Source of the DNA: an uncultured Lachnospiraceae bacterium
GTDB lineage: Bacteria; Bacillota; Clostridia; Lachnospirales; Lachnospiraceae
Assembly (NCBI GenBank): GCA_948688495.1
Contig: CAPQSW010000007.1
Span: 23,139 to 87,138, forward strand
Direction: 5' to 3'
Length of the DNA stretch: 64,000 bases
Positions 34,123-42,825 of this stretch are shown here, piece after piece. Below the pieces are notes generated by a model, which saw only the letters and a list, made by a program, of their open reading frames with translations, made no database searches and was not told the DNA's origin. How positions within the stretch are numbered: position 1 is the stretch's first letter; each line of letters opens with the position of its first letter. Made by a program: the position numbers and the translations under genes.

Positions 34123-35058
34123 ATGACAGGAGGAATAGAATTTTTAATTGTTATTGCGTTTATAATTTTAGTGCTGATACTGCTGGCATCCTGCATTAAG
34201 ATTGTGCCTCAGGCACATGCGCTTGTCATTGAGCGTTTAGGCGCTTATCAGGGTACCTGGGGCGTGGGACTTCATTTTAAAGTACCGTTTCTTGATAAGG
34301 TGGCGAAACGTGTGATTTTGAAGGAGCAGGTAGTTGATTTTGCACCGCAGCCTGTGATTACCAAAGATAATGTAACCATGCGGATTGATACTGTGGTATA
34401 TTTCCAGATTACAGATCCTAAATTATTTGCGTATGGTGTAGAACGTCCGATCATGGCTATTGAGAATCTGACAGCTACAACGCTGCGTAATATTATTGGT
34501 GATTTGGAGCTGGATGAGACGCTCACTTCCAGAGAACTGATCAATACAAAGATGCGGGCATCACTGGATGTGGCAACCGATCCCTGGGGGATTAAGGTAA
34601 ACCGTGTGGAATTAAAGAACATTATCCCGCCGCAGCAGATTCAGGATGCTATGGAGAAGCAGGCGAAGGCAGAACGTGAGCGGCGTGCCGCTGTAACCCA
34701 GGCAGAGGGTGAGAAGACGGCTACGGTTCTGGTTGCAGAAGGTAAGAAGGAATCTGCAATCCTGGACGCAGAGGCGGAGAAACAGGCGGCGATCCTGCGC
34801 GCGGAAGCGAAAAAGGAAGCAACCATGCGGGAGGCGGAAGGTCAGGCAGAGGCAATCCTGCGTATCCAGCAGGCAAATGCAGATGGTCTGCGTTTCTTGA
34901 AGGAAGCGGCGCCGGATAGCGCTGTCTTACAGTTAAAGAGCCTGGAAGCATTTGCCAAGGCGGCAGACGGTCAGGCGACCAAGATTATCATTCCTTCTGA
35001 TATTCAGGGGGTTGCAGGACTTACCAAGAGCATTGCAGAGATTGCAAAGGAGCTCTAA
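34123..35058 (+). CDS. SPFH/Band 7 (stomatin-like, QmcA-type) membrane protein
   Basis: A 311-residue stomatin-type protein with one N-terminal membrane segment (FLIVIAFIILVLILLASC), an SPFH domain (KIVPQAHALVIERLGAYQG, GLHFKVPFLDKVAKRV, NVTMRIDTVVYFQITDP), and a long Ala/Glu/Lys-rich coiled coil (AEKQAAILRAEAKKEATMR). ATG 34123 is chosen because GGAGG lies 8 bases upstream; ATG 34108 overlaps that site. It forms an operon with the NfeD-like gene. Probable role: membrane-domain scaffold and protease modulation. Confidence 0.92.
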   Translation: MTGGIEFLIVIAFIILVLILLASCIKIVPQAHALVIERLGAYQGTWGVGLHFKVPFLDKVAKRVILKEQVVDFAPQPVITKDNVTMRIDTVVYFQITDPKLFAYGVERPIMAIENLTATTLRNIIGDLELDETLTSRELINTKMRASLDVATDPWGIKVNRVELKNIIPPQQIQDAMEKQAKAERERRAAVTQAEGEKTATVLVAEGKKESAILDAEAEKQAAILRAEAKKEATMREAEGQAEAILRIQQANADGLRFLKEAAPDSAVLQLKSLEAFAKAADGQATKIIIPSDIQGVAGLTKSIAEIAKEL

Positions 35059-35096
35059 GAGTAATAGAAAAGATTCGGTTAGGGTGTGAATAAAAG

Positions 35097-35140
35097 CGGA
35101 CTGTCCGACAATACGACAGTCCGTTAACATTTTAACGCAT
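35097..35140 (+). terminator. Hairpin after the SPFH gene
   Basis: CGGACTGTC (35097-35105) pairs with GACAGTCCG (35115-35123), followed by TTAACATTTTAA. It lies 38 bases after the SPFH stop and 44 before argF. It could instead act as an argF leader hairpin. Confidence 0.7.
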
Positions 35141-35166
35141 ACTTTGTGAAATTAGGAGAGAGAATC

Positions 35167-36153
35167 ATGAACTTACGAGGAAGAAATTTTTTAAAATTAA
35201 AGGATTTTACGCCAGAGGAGATTAAGTATCTGATAGATCTTTCGGCAGAGTTAAAACACAAGAAAAAGCAGGGAATTATGCATGATGAGTTAAAAGGAAA
35301 GAACATTGTGCTGATTTTTGAAAAGACAAGTACCCGGACACGCTGCTCTTTTGAGGTGGCCGCACACGATCTTGGCATGCATGTGACATATCTCGACCCG
35401 TCGGGCTCTCAGATTGGAAACAAAGAGAGCATTCGTGATACAGCAAGAGTATTGGGAAGGATGTATGATGGTATTGAGTACCGGGGGTACGGACAGGATA
35501 TTGTGGAGGAACTTGCCGCATATGCAGGGGTTCCAGTTTGGAATGGACTTACAAATGAATTTCATCCCACGCAGATGATAGCGGATATGCTTACTGTCAA
35601 AGAGAAGATTGGGCATTTCGAGGGCGTGAAATTTGTATATATGGGAGATGCCCGGTACAATATGGGAAATTCCCTTATGGTGACATGTGCGAAGCTGGGA
35701 ATGGATTTTGTGGCATGTACCAGCAGAGCATATTTCCCGGAACAGGATTTGGTGGATTACTGCAGGGAGATTGCCAGGGAGAACAAAGGAAGCATCACAC
35801 TGACAGAGGATGTGTCAGAGGGGACAAAAGATGCGGATGTAATTTATACAGATGTATGGGTTTCTATGGGTGAGCCGGACGAAGTCTGGGCGAGCCGCAT
35901 CAAAGAATTAATGCCCTATCAGGTTAACCAGAAGGTTATGGAGAACGCCAGTAAGACAGCTATTTTCATGCACTGCCTTCCGGCCTTCCATGATTTGGAG
36001 ACAACGATTGGCAAAGAAATATATGAGAAATTTGGTTTGATGGAAATGGAGGTCACGAACGAGGTGTTTGAGAGCAGCAGGTCCGTGGTATTTGATGAAG
36101 CGGAAAACAGAATGCATAGCATTAAGGCTATTATGTATGCAACGCTTAGATAG
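35167..36153 (+). CDS. argF: Ornithine carbamoyltransferase
   Basis: Makes citrulline from ornithine and carbamoyl phosphate in arginine biosynthesis (or the reverse in arginine catabolism). The 328-residue protein has the carbamoyl-phosphate motif STRTRCSFEVAA, LGRMYDGIEYRG, HPTQMIADMLT, the ornithine loop DVWVSMGE, and the catalytic HCLPAFHD. ATG 35167 follows AGGAGAG by 6 bases. No other arginine genes are nearby. BirA follows 8 bases after the stop. Confidence 0.95.
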   Translation: MNLRGRNFLKLKDFTPEEIKYLIDLSAELKHKKKQGIMHDELKGKNIVLIFEKTSTRTRCSFEVAAHDLGMHVTYLDPSGSQIGNKESIRDTARVLGRMYDGIEYRGYGQDIVEELAAYAGVPVWNGLTNEFHPTQMIADMLTVKEKIGHFEGVKFVYMGDARYNMGNSLMVTCAKLGMDFVACTSRAYFPEQDLVDYCREIARENKGSITLTEDVSEGTKDADVIYTDVWVSMGEPDEVWASRIKELMPYQVNQKVMENASKTAIFMHCLPAFHDLETTIGKEIYEKFGLMEMEVTNEVFESSRSVVFDEAENRMHSIKAIMYATLR

Positions 36154-36161
36154 GGGCGAGA

Positions 36162-37166
36162 ATGAAGACAAGGATTTTACAGGTATTGAGGCAGAATCAG
36201 GGAGAGTATGTTTCGGGGCAGGAACTGTGTGAATGGTTTGGTGTATCCCGCACTGCCGTGTGGAAAGCCATTAAGCAGCTCAAAGAAGCAGGATATGAGA
36301 TTGTGGCTGTCCGAAACAGGGGTTACCGCCTGGCGGCTGTACCGGACATATTATCGCAGAGCGAGATAGCAAGCCAGTTACAGACAAAATGGCTGGGGCA
36401 TGATATCCGTTATCTTGAGGAAGTGGATTCTACGAATGCAGCAGCAAAGCGGATTGCAGAGACAAGCAACGGTATGGACTGGCACGGCATTGCAATAGTA
36501 GCCGGTAAACAGACTGCTGGCAGGGGGCGCCGGGGAAGGACATGGAGTTCACCACAAGGGACAGGGCTGTTTTTTTCGATACTGCTTAAGCCTGAAATTG
36601 ATCCTAATAACGCATCTATGCTGACGCTGGTTATGGGTATGGCGACGGTGAAGGGAATTGCTGAGATAACGGGTCTTCATCCGCGGATTAAGTGGCCGAA
36701 TGACGTTGTTCTCAATGGAAAAAAGATTGTTGGAATATTAACGGAAATGAGCGCCCAGATTGATTACGTTAATCATATTGTTGTTGGGACTGGGATCAAT
36801 GTGTCTCAGACAAGGTTTCCAGAAGAAATTGCAGATACCGCAACGTCTCTCAAGCTGGAGCTTCAGGAGGCAGGGAGAGATATGTCGGTTTCCAGAGCGC
36901 AGCTCTTAGGTGCGGTATTGATGAATTTTGAATATTACTATGAAATCTATTTGAAAACCCAGGATATGTCGGGGCTGATGGAAGAGTATGGTGCAATGCT
37001 TGCCAATTGTGGAAAATCTGTCCGTGTGCTGGATCCTCTGGGAGAATATGAGGGTACAGCGCTGGGTATTAATGATAGAGGAGAACTTCTGGTTGACAGA
37101 GGCGGCGAGATAAGCAGGGTTTCCTCCGGTGAAGTATCTGTGCGGGGGATTTACGGATATGTGTAA
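36162..37166 (+). CDS. birA: Biotin ligase / biotin-operon repressor BirA
   Basis: Attaches biotin to carboxylase carrier proteins; the N-terminal winged helix (GEYVSGQELCEWFGVSRTAV, residues about 13-35) suggests it also represses biotin genes. The 334-residue protein contains the ligase motifs GRGRRGRTWSSPQGTGLFF, IKWPNDVVLNGKKIVGIL and VVGTGINV, and a C-terminal SH3-like domain. It starts 8 bases after argF with GGGGCGAG in front. No biotin operon is seen here. Confidence 0.95.
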   Translation: MKTRILQVLRQNQGEYVSGQELCEWFGVSRTAVWKAIKQLKEAGYEIVAVRNRGYRLAAVPDILSQSEIASQLQTKWLGHDIRYLEEVDSTNAAAKRIAETSNGMDWHGIAIVAGKQTAGRGRRGRTWSSPQGTGLFFSILLKPEIDPNNASMLTLVMGMATVKGIAEITGLHPRIKWPNDVVLNGKKIVGILTEMSAQIDYVNHIVVGTGINVSQTRFPEEIADTATSLKLELQEAGRDMSVSRAQLLGAVLMNFEYYYEIYLKTQDMSGLMEEYGAMLANCGKSVRVLDPLGEYEGTALGINDRGELLVDRGGEISRVSSGEVSVRGIYGYV

Positions 37167-37231
37167 TTTTGTGTGCAATCTGGAGATTTGCAATTGCCGG
37201 ATAAGATTCTGATGATAGAAAGGAGTCAGGA

Positions 37232-37558
37232 ATGGATAACGGCGGTACAGTGCTATGTGCATCCAGCGCATATACGAAAAAATATTATTTGAATGAAGAT
37301 TTTGAATCCCTTCCAGAAGCAATTCGGGATGAATTAAAGATTATGTGCGTGCTTTATACGGAGGATGTTGGCGGGACACTGAAACTTTTATTTGATGAGG
37401 AAGGCAGACTTAAGCTTCAGCCAGCCTGTGATGAGGGAGACCTTCTCTATGATGATATAGGCAGTGTGTTGAAAATCAAGCAGCTTCAGCAGACGAAGCA
37501 GGAGCTGTTTGAATCTTTGGAGCTATATTATAAAATTTTTATTCTTGGAGAGGATTGA
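37232..37558 (+). CDS. Conserved hypothetical protein (DUF6145-like)
   Basis: A 108-residue soluble protein. Seen: YTKKYYLNEDFESLPEAIRD, VLYTEDVGGTLKLLFDEEGR and a helical end (QLQQTKQELFESLELYYKIF). From memory it matches DUF6145, a small Clostridia family of unknown function. AAAGGAG precedes ATG 37232. It lies 3 bases before coaX, so it is probably co-transcribed. Confidence 0.65.
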   Translation: MDNGGTVLCASSAYTKKYYLNEDFESLPEAIRDELKIMCVLYTEDVGGTLKLLFDEEGRLKLQPACDEGDLLYDDIGSVLKIKQLQQTKQELFESLELYYKIFILGED

Positions 37559-37561
37559 GAT

Positions 37562-38332
37562 ATGTTACTAGTTGTAGATGTGGGGAATACAAACTTTACA
37601 TTTGGAATTTTTGACGGAGAGGTGCTTGAGGCAACTTTCCGCATGACAACAAAATTGCAGCGGACCTCGGACGAGTATGGCGTCTGCATGCGGGATTTGC
37701 TGGCGCACAATGGGATTTCCTATGAAAGCATTAAAGATGTAATCATAGCGTCCGTAGTGCCCAATGTGATGCATTCGCTTCTCAGCGCATTTATCAAATA
37801 CTTTGGGATTCATCCGGTAGTGGTAGAACCAGGGATTAAGACGGGTATTCGTATAGCTACAGAGAATCCAAGGCAGATTGGAGCGGACCGTATTGTAGAT
37901 GCAGCGGCGGCTTATGAATTATATGGAGGGCCCGTGTTTGTGATTGATTTTGGAACCGGGACAACGTATGACCTGGTGGACGAAACCGGGGCATTTGTCT
38001 CAGGCGTGACTGCGCCGGGTATCCGCACTTCCGCAAAAGCATTGTGGGAGGATGCGGCCAAGCTTCCGGAGATTGAAATCCGCAAGCCGGGAAGCATTCT
38101 GGCGAAAGAGACGATCAGCAGTATGCAGGCAGGGCTGATTTACGGACAAATTGGACAGACAGAATATATCATCCGCCAGACGAAAAAGGAGACCGGCTAT
38201 GCAGACCTTAAAGTAGTGGCAACGGGCGGATTGGGGACAATCATTGCGGATGAAACGGATACCATTGATATTTATGACCCTACACTGACGCTGCAAGGGC
38301 TGCGGTTAATCTATAATAAGCAGAATCGGTAG
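37562..38332 (+). CDS. coaX: Type III pantothenate kinase
   Basis: First step of coenzyme A synthesis; 256 residues. Seen: the phosphate motif MLLVVDVGNTNFTFGIFDGE, the substrate-binding GADRIVDAAAAYELYG, DFGTGTTYDLVDE, and GVTAPGIRTSAKAL. It overlaps closely with its neighbours (3 bases after the upstream gene, 4 before dus). Confidence 0.95.
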   Translation: MLLVVDVGNTNFTFGIFDGEVLEATFRMTTKLQRTSDEYGVCMRDLLAHNGISYESIKDVIIASVVPNVMHSLLSAFIKYFGIHPVVVEPGIKTGIRIATENPRQIGADRIVDAAAAYELYGGPVFVIDFGTGTTYDLVDETGAFVSGVTAPGIRTSAKALWEDAAKLPEIEIRKPGSILAKETISSMQAGLIYGQIGQTEYIIRQTKKETGYADLKVVATGGLGTIIADETDTIDIYDPTLTLQGLRLIYNKQNR

Positions 38333-38336
38333 ACAA

Positions 38337-39308
38337 ATGGAAAGATTGAAAATTGGAAATGTAATTCTAAAAAATAATTTAATTCTGGCGCCAATGGCAG
38401 GGGTTTGCGACCTGCCATTTCGTGTGCTCTGCAAGGAACAGGGGGCAGGGCTTCTTGGCATGGAGATGGTAAGCGCCAAGGGGATTTATTATAATAACAA
38501 GAATACGGAAATACTTTTGGCCACCGTGCCAGAGGAACGGCCGGTTTCCCTGCAGCTTTTTGGTGCAGATGCAGATATTATGAGCGAGATGGCGAAACGG
38601 ATAGAAGAACGTCCCTTTGACATATTGGATATCAATATGGGATGTCCGGTGCCTAAAGTGGTAAATAACGGAGAGGGATCTGCCCTTATGAAGCAGCCGA
38701 AGCTGGCGTACGAAATTGTTTCTAAGATTGTAAAGGCAGTGAGGAAACCGGTGACCGTGAAAATCCGCAAGGGTTTTGACGAAGCACATGTCAATGCCGT
38801 CCAGATTGCAAAGATTGCAGAGGCGGCTGGAGCGGCTGCGGTGGCGGTCCATGGGCGGACAAGGGAACAATATTATTCCGGCAGGGCAGATTGGGATATT
38901 ATTCGCCAGGTCAAAGAGGCGGTATCTATTCCTGTCATTGGAAATGGAGACATTTTAACAGCACAGGATGTAATAGAGATGAAAACGCGGACAGGCTGTG
39001 ATGGTTTTATGATTGGCAGGGGGGCGCAGGGAAATCCATGGATTTTTGGACAGATTCTGCATTATTTTGAAACTGGGGAGGAGATGGCAAAGCCGGATAT
39101 ACGGGAGGTCGCAGACATGGTGCTGCGCCATGCCAGGGCACAGATTGCATTTAAGGGCGAGACTATGGGAATCCGTGAAATGCGTAAACATGCGGCATGG
39201 TACACCAGCGGCTATAAAAATTCAGCAAAGCTCAGGGGGAAAATCAATGAGGTAGAAACCTATGAGCAGTTGGAGGAATTGTTTCTTGGCATATCAGAAA
39301 TAGCATAA
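38337..39308 (+). CDS. dusB: tRNA-dihydrouridine synthase (DusB-like)
   Basis: FMN enzyme that reduces uridine in tRNA; 323 residues. Seen: NLILAPMAGVCDLPFRVLC, the active-site Cys103 in DINMGCPVPKVVNNGEGSAL, VTVKIRKGFD, VHGRTREQYYSGRADW and VIGNGDI with GCDGFMIGRGAQGNPWIF. It starts 4 bases after coaX with only a weak ribosome site. dus-greA-lysS order is common in Clostridia. Confidence 0.95.
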   Translation: MERLKIGNVILKNNLILAPMAGVCDLPFRVLCKEQGAGLLGMEMVSAKGIYYNNKNTEILLATVPEERPVSLQLFGADADIMSEMAKRIEERPFDILDINMGCPVPKVVNNGEGSALMKQPKLAYEIVSKIVKAVRKPVTVKIRKGFDEAHVNAVQIAKIAEAAGAAAVAVHGRTREQYYSGRADWDIIRQVKEAVSIPVIGNGDILTAQDVIEMKTRTGCDGFMIGRGAQGNPWIFGQILHYFETGEEMAKPDIREVADMVLRHARAQIAFKGETMGIREMRKHAAWYTSGYKNSAKLRGKINEVETYEQLEELFLGISEIA

Positions 39309-39358
39309 CCCTTTTTTGGATTTCATATATTGAAAAAACTGTATTTATGAGGCGTGTA

Positions 39359-39961
39359 ATGAGGAGACAAAAGGGGACAGAAGACAGGGAACACGGCAGG
39401 AAATCCTGGTTTATGCGGTTAACAGAATTTTTTTATAAAAGGAGTACGGCCCAGGAAGATTTGGGGGAGGCTAAAGAGGAAGCGGCTTATCCCAGGGAAA
39501 ACCCTTATCTGCATAAACTGCGCGGTATTCTGGAACAGATTCTTTCCCGCTATCAGCTGTCCTACCGGGAGTTTCGTCCGTTGTTAATTGATACGGATAC
39601 GCCGCCGGAATCCATGTTGGATGAGGACCAGGTGGAAATTGTGTTGGAGCAGATTTCACAGGATTTAAATTTTCTTCGGATTGTTACGGACCGTCCTGTA
39701 TATTTTGAGGAGTATATTCAAAGAATGTATGAGGATAATGGTCTGGTTGTTCAGGTATGCCCCAGGGGAGGAGAATATTTGACGGATGTCAATGTTATTC
39801 TGGATATGGAGCAGAAAGGGGAGTGTCCGCTGAAGCATATGAGAGAGGATATGCTTTATATTCCGGTGTATAAGCGGGAGTGGCGTCAGGTTGAAAATAT
39901 GGGGAATCTTGACATTTCCATACCTATCGGTTATAATACTGTGATTGTTAAAGGAGTGTAA
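39359..39961 (+). CDS. Hypothetical protein between dus and greA
   Basis: Not recognised. ATG 39359 has GAGG at 39349-39352, 6 bases upstream; ATG 39347 in frame is the alternative. The roughly 200-residue protein has a basic N-terminus (RRQKGTEDREHGRKSWFMRL), a helical acidic middle (LRGILEQILSRYQLSYREFR), and a C-terminal part rich in beta-strands (VVQVCPRGGEYLTDVNVILD, SIPIGYNTVIVKG). There is no signal peptide or membrane segment. Its position suggests co-transcription with greA and lysS. Confidence 0.65.
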   Translation: MRRQKGTEDREHGRKSWFMRLTEFFYKRSTAQEDLGEAKEEAAYPRENPYLHKLRGILEQILSRYQLSYREFRPLLIDTDTPPESMLDEDQVEIVLEQISQDLNFLRIVTDRPVYFEEYIQRMYEDNGLVVQVCPRGGEYLTDVNVILDMEQKGECPLKHMREDMLYIPVYKREWRQVENMGNLDISIPIGYNTVIVKGV

Positions 39962-39999
39962 GAATCCTTTTATCATGTAAGTTAGGAAGGTGTAGTATT

Positions 40000-40479
40000 A
40001 TGGAAAAGAAAAATTTGTTGACTTATGAAGGCCTGCAGAAGCTGGAGACGGAATTGCATGACCTCAAAGTAGTAAAAAGAAAAGAAGTTTCTCAGAAGAT
40101 AAAGGAAGCAAGGGAACAGGGGGATCTTTCTGAGAATGCGGAGTATGACGCTGCAAAGGACGAGCAGCGCGACATAGAAGCAAGGATAGAAGAAATTGAG
40201 AAAATTCTCAAGAACGCAGAGGTTGTAGTAGAAGATGAAGTGGATCTTGATAAAATCAATGTAGGATGTAAGGTTCGGATTTTGGACTGCGAATTTGACG
40301 AAGAATTAGAATATAAAATTGTGGGATCTACCGAGGCAAGCAGCCTTCAGGGAAAGATTTCAAATGAATCCCCGGTAGGAAAGGCACTGATAGGGGCAAA
40401 AGTAGGGGATACCGTATCTATTGAGACACAGGCAGGAGTTATACAGTATAAAGTATTAGGAATCCAGCGTTCCAACTAG
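40000..40479 (+). CDS. greA: Transcription elongation factor GreA
   Basis: Rescues backtracked RNA polymerase by stimulating transcript cleavage. The 159-residue protein has the N-terminal coiled coil with REQGDLSENAEYDAAKDEQ (acidic tip DLSENAEYD) and the C-terminal FKBP-like domain (VGCKVRILDCEFDEELEY, SPVGKALIGAKVGDTVSIE). AGGAAGG precedes ATG 40000, and lysS follows 12 bases after the stop. Confidence 0.96.
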   Translation: MEKKNLLTYEGLQKLETELHDLKVVKRKEVSQKIKEAREQGDLSENAEYDAAKDEQRDIEARIEEIEKILKNAEVVVEDEVDLDKINVGCKVRILDCEFDEELEYKIVGSTEASSLQGKISNESPVGKALIGAKVGDTVSIETQAGVIQYKVLGIQRSN

Positions 40480-40491
40480 GAGGAAAAGAAG

Positions 40492-42618
40492 ATGGCACAG
40501 AACAATCAATCACCGGGACAAGATCTGAATCAGTTGTTAAAGGTTCGTCATGAGAAATTAGAGGATTTGCAGAACAACGGCAAAGACCCGTTTCAAATTA
40601 CGAAATATGAGGTCACAAAACATAGTCAGGAAATCAAGGATAACTTTGATACATTGGAGGGCCAGACGGTCAGTGTTGCCGGCAGGATGATGTTCAAACG
40701 TGTGATGGGAAAAGCTTCCTTTTGTAATGTGCAGGATTTAGAGGGCGATATACAGGCGTATGTTGCAAGGGATAGTGTCGGAGAGGATAGTTATAAGGAT
40801 TTCAAGAAATATGACGTGGGGGATATTCTGGGCATCAAGGGAGAGGTATTTACCACGAAGACCGGAGAAATATCCATCCATGCAACAAAGGTCACGCTGC
40901 TCTCCAAGAGCCTGCAGATTTTGCCGGAAAAATACCACGGTCTCACAGATACAGATACGAGATACCGCCAGAGGTATGTGGATTTGATTATGAACAGCGA
41001 GGTAAAGGATACCTTTATTAAGCGTTCCAAAATATTAAGCAGTATCCGCCGTTTCCTGGACGGTCAGGGATTTATGGAGGTGGAGACGCCGATGCTGGTA
41101 AGCAATGCCGGAGGCGCTGCTGCAAGACCTTTTGAGACGCATTTTAATGCTTTGAATGAAGATTTTAAGCTTCGCATTTCGTTGGAGCTTCCTTTGAAGC
41201 GCCTGATTGTAGGGGGGCTGGAGCGCGTGTATGAGATTGGACGTGTATTCCGTAATGAGGGTCTTGACACGCGGCATAATCCGGAATTTACCTTAATGGA
41301 GCTTTATCAGGCATATACGGATTACCACGGCATGATGGATTTGACAGAAAATCTGTACCGTTATGTGGCAAAAGAGGTAAACGGCTCTGAAATTATTACC
41401 TATGGCGAACATGAGATGGACTTATCCAAGCCTTTTGCACGCATTACCATGGTGGATGCTGTGAAAAAGTATGCCAATGTTGATTTTGACGAGATTAAGA
41501 CGACGGAAGAAGCAAAGAAGCTTGCCGATGAGCATCATATTGAATATGAGGACAGGCATAGGAAGGGCGACATTCTGAATCTGTTTTTTGAGGAGTATGT
41601 GGAGGAACATTTGATCCAGCCCACATTTGTGATGGACCATCCAATTGAGATTTCTCCGCTGACGAAGAAAAAGCCGGACAACCCGGATTATGTGGAACGG
41701 TTTGAGTTCTTTATGAATGGATGGGAGATGGCGAATGCCTATTCGGAACTGAATGACCCGATTGACCAGCGCGAGCGTTTTAAGGCGCAGGAGGAGCAGT
41801 TTGCCGCCGGTGATGCCGAGGCGAACCATACGGATGAGGATTTCCTGAATGCACTCAGCATTGGTATGCCGCCAACGGGTGGAATTGGTTACGGTATTGA
41901 CCGTTTGGTGATGATGATGACAAATTCACCTGCGATTCGCGATGTTTTGATCTTCCCGACAATGAAAAGTCTGGAAAAGAAGCCGTCCGGCAATGTTAAG
42001 GCAGACAAAAAAGAATCTAATGCTCCGGCAAAACAGAGCAGTATTTCCAGAGAACAGGCGTTGGAGCTGCTTATGAAATATAACAAGGAGCCGTTCCACA
42101 TTCAGCACGGTTTGACGGTGGAAGGCGTGATGCGTTGGTTTGCGAAGGAGCTTGGGTACGCACAGGAAGAAGAATTTTGGGGAATTACCGGACTGCTTCA
42201 TGATATAGATTTTGAGCTCTATCCCGAGGAACATTGCAAGAAAGCTCCTGAGCTTTTGCGTGAGGCAGGAGTGAACGAGGAGATGATCTACGCAATCTGC
42301 TCTCACGGTTACGGAATCTGCAGTGAGGAGGAACCGAAGCTTGAGATGGAGAAAGTGCTTTTTGCAGCGGACGAGCTGACCGGATTGATCTGGTCCTGTG
42401 CGTTGATGCGTCCGTCAAAGAGCACGATGGATTTGGAGGTTAAGAGCCTCAAGAAGAAGTTTAAGGATAAGAGGTTTGCTGCCGGCTGCTCGAGAGATGT
42501 TATTTCCCAGGGCGCAGAGCGGCTTGGCTGGGAGCTGGATGATTTGTTTGACAAGACGATCCAGGCAATGCGAAGCTGTGAGACGGCTGTGGCAGAGGAG
42601 ATGGAGAAGCTCTCCTAG
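40492..42618 (+). CDS. lysS: Lysyl-tRNA synthetase (class II) fused to an HD-domain hydrolase
   Basis: Charges tRNA-Lys. Residues 1 to about 490 form a standard class II LysRS: OB anticodon-binding domain (VAGRMMFKRVMGKASFC), motif 2 region RVYEIGRVFRNEGLDTRHNP, and motif 3 GIGYGIDRLVMMM. A Lys/Pro-rich linker (about 495-520) leads to a second domain of about 185 residues with HD motifs: FHIQHGLTVEGVMRWFA, ITGLLHDIDFELYPEE (His570-Asp571), AICSHGYGI, and VLFAADELTG. LysRS alone is normally 490-510 residues; this is 708. The HD half looks like a complete metal-dependent phosphohydrolase. AGGAGG precedes ATG 40492. Confidence 0.95.
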   Translation: MAQNNQSPGQDLNQLLKVRHEKLEDLQNNGKDPFQITKYEVTKHSQEIKDNFDTLEGQTVSVAGRMMFKRVMGKASFCNVQDLEGDIQAYVARDSVGEDSYKDFKKYDVGDILGIKGEVFTTKTGEISIHATKVTLLSKSLQILPEKYHGLTDTDTRYRQRYVDLIMNSEVKDTFIKRSKILSSIRRFLDGQGFMEVETPMLVSNAGGAAARPFETHFNALNEDFKLRISLELPLKRLIVGGLERVYEIGRVFRNEGLDTRHNPEFTLMELYQAYTDYHGMMDLTENLYRYVAKEVNGSEIITYGEHEMDLSKPFARITMVDAVKKYANVDFDEIKTTEEAKKLADEHHIEYEDRHRKGDILNLFFEEYVEEHLIQPTFVMDHPIEISPLTKKKPDNPDYVERFEFFMNGWEMANAYSELNDPIDQRERFKAQEEQFAAGDAEANHTDEDFLNALSIGMPPTGGIGYGIDRLVMMMTNSPAIRDVLIFPTMKSLEKKPSGNVKADKKESNAPAKQSSISREQALELLMKYNKEPFHIQHGLTVEGVMRWFAKELGYAQEEEFWGITGLLHDIDFELYPEEHCKKAPELLREAGVNEEMIYAICSHGYGICSEEEPKLEMEKVLFAADELTGLIWSCALMRPSKSTMDLEVKSLKKKFKDKRFAAGCSRDVISQGAERLGWELDDLFDKTIQAMRSCETAVAEEMEKLS

Positions 42619-42647
42619 TGGATAAAAATAACAGGGTTTTAATGAAG

Positions 42648-42682
42648 AAGGCTGAACGGCGATATGCTGTTTGGCCTTTTAG
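42648..42682 (+). terminator. Terminator of lysS
   Basis: AAGGCTGAACGGC (42648-42660) pairs with GCTGTTTGGCCTT (42666-42678) allowing G-T pairs, loop GATAT, followed by TTTT. It lies 30 bases after the lysS stop. Confidence 0.75.
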
Positions 42683-42825
42683 AAAGGTATCAGCACGCGC
42701 CGTTCCTCGTCTCCTGTCAAGTCGTCGGAATTTATATAGTTGCTGATTTTGAAGATTCGTGATAACATAAACATAGCAGTTATGGAACGTGAAGTGAAGG
42801 AATATCTGAAAGATGGGTGGCGTTT

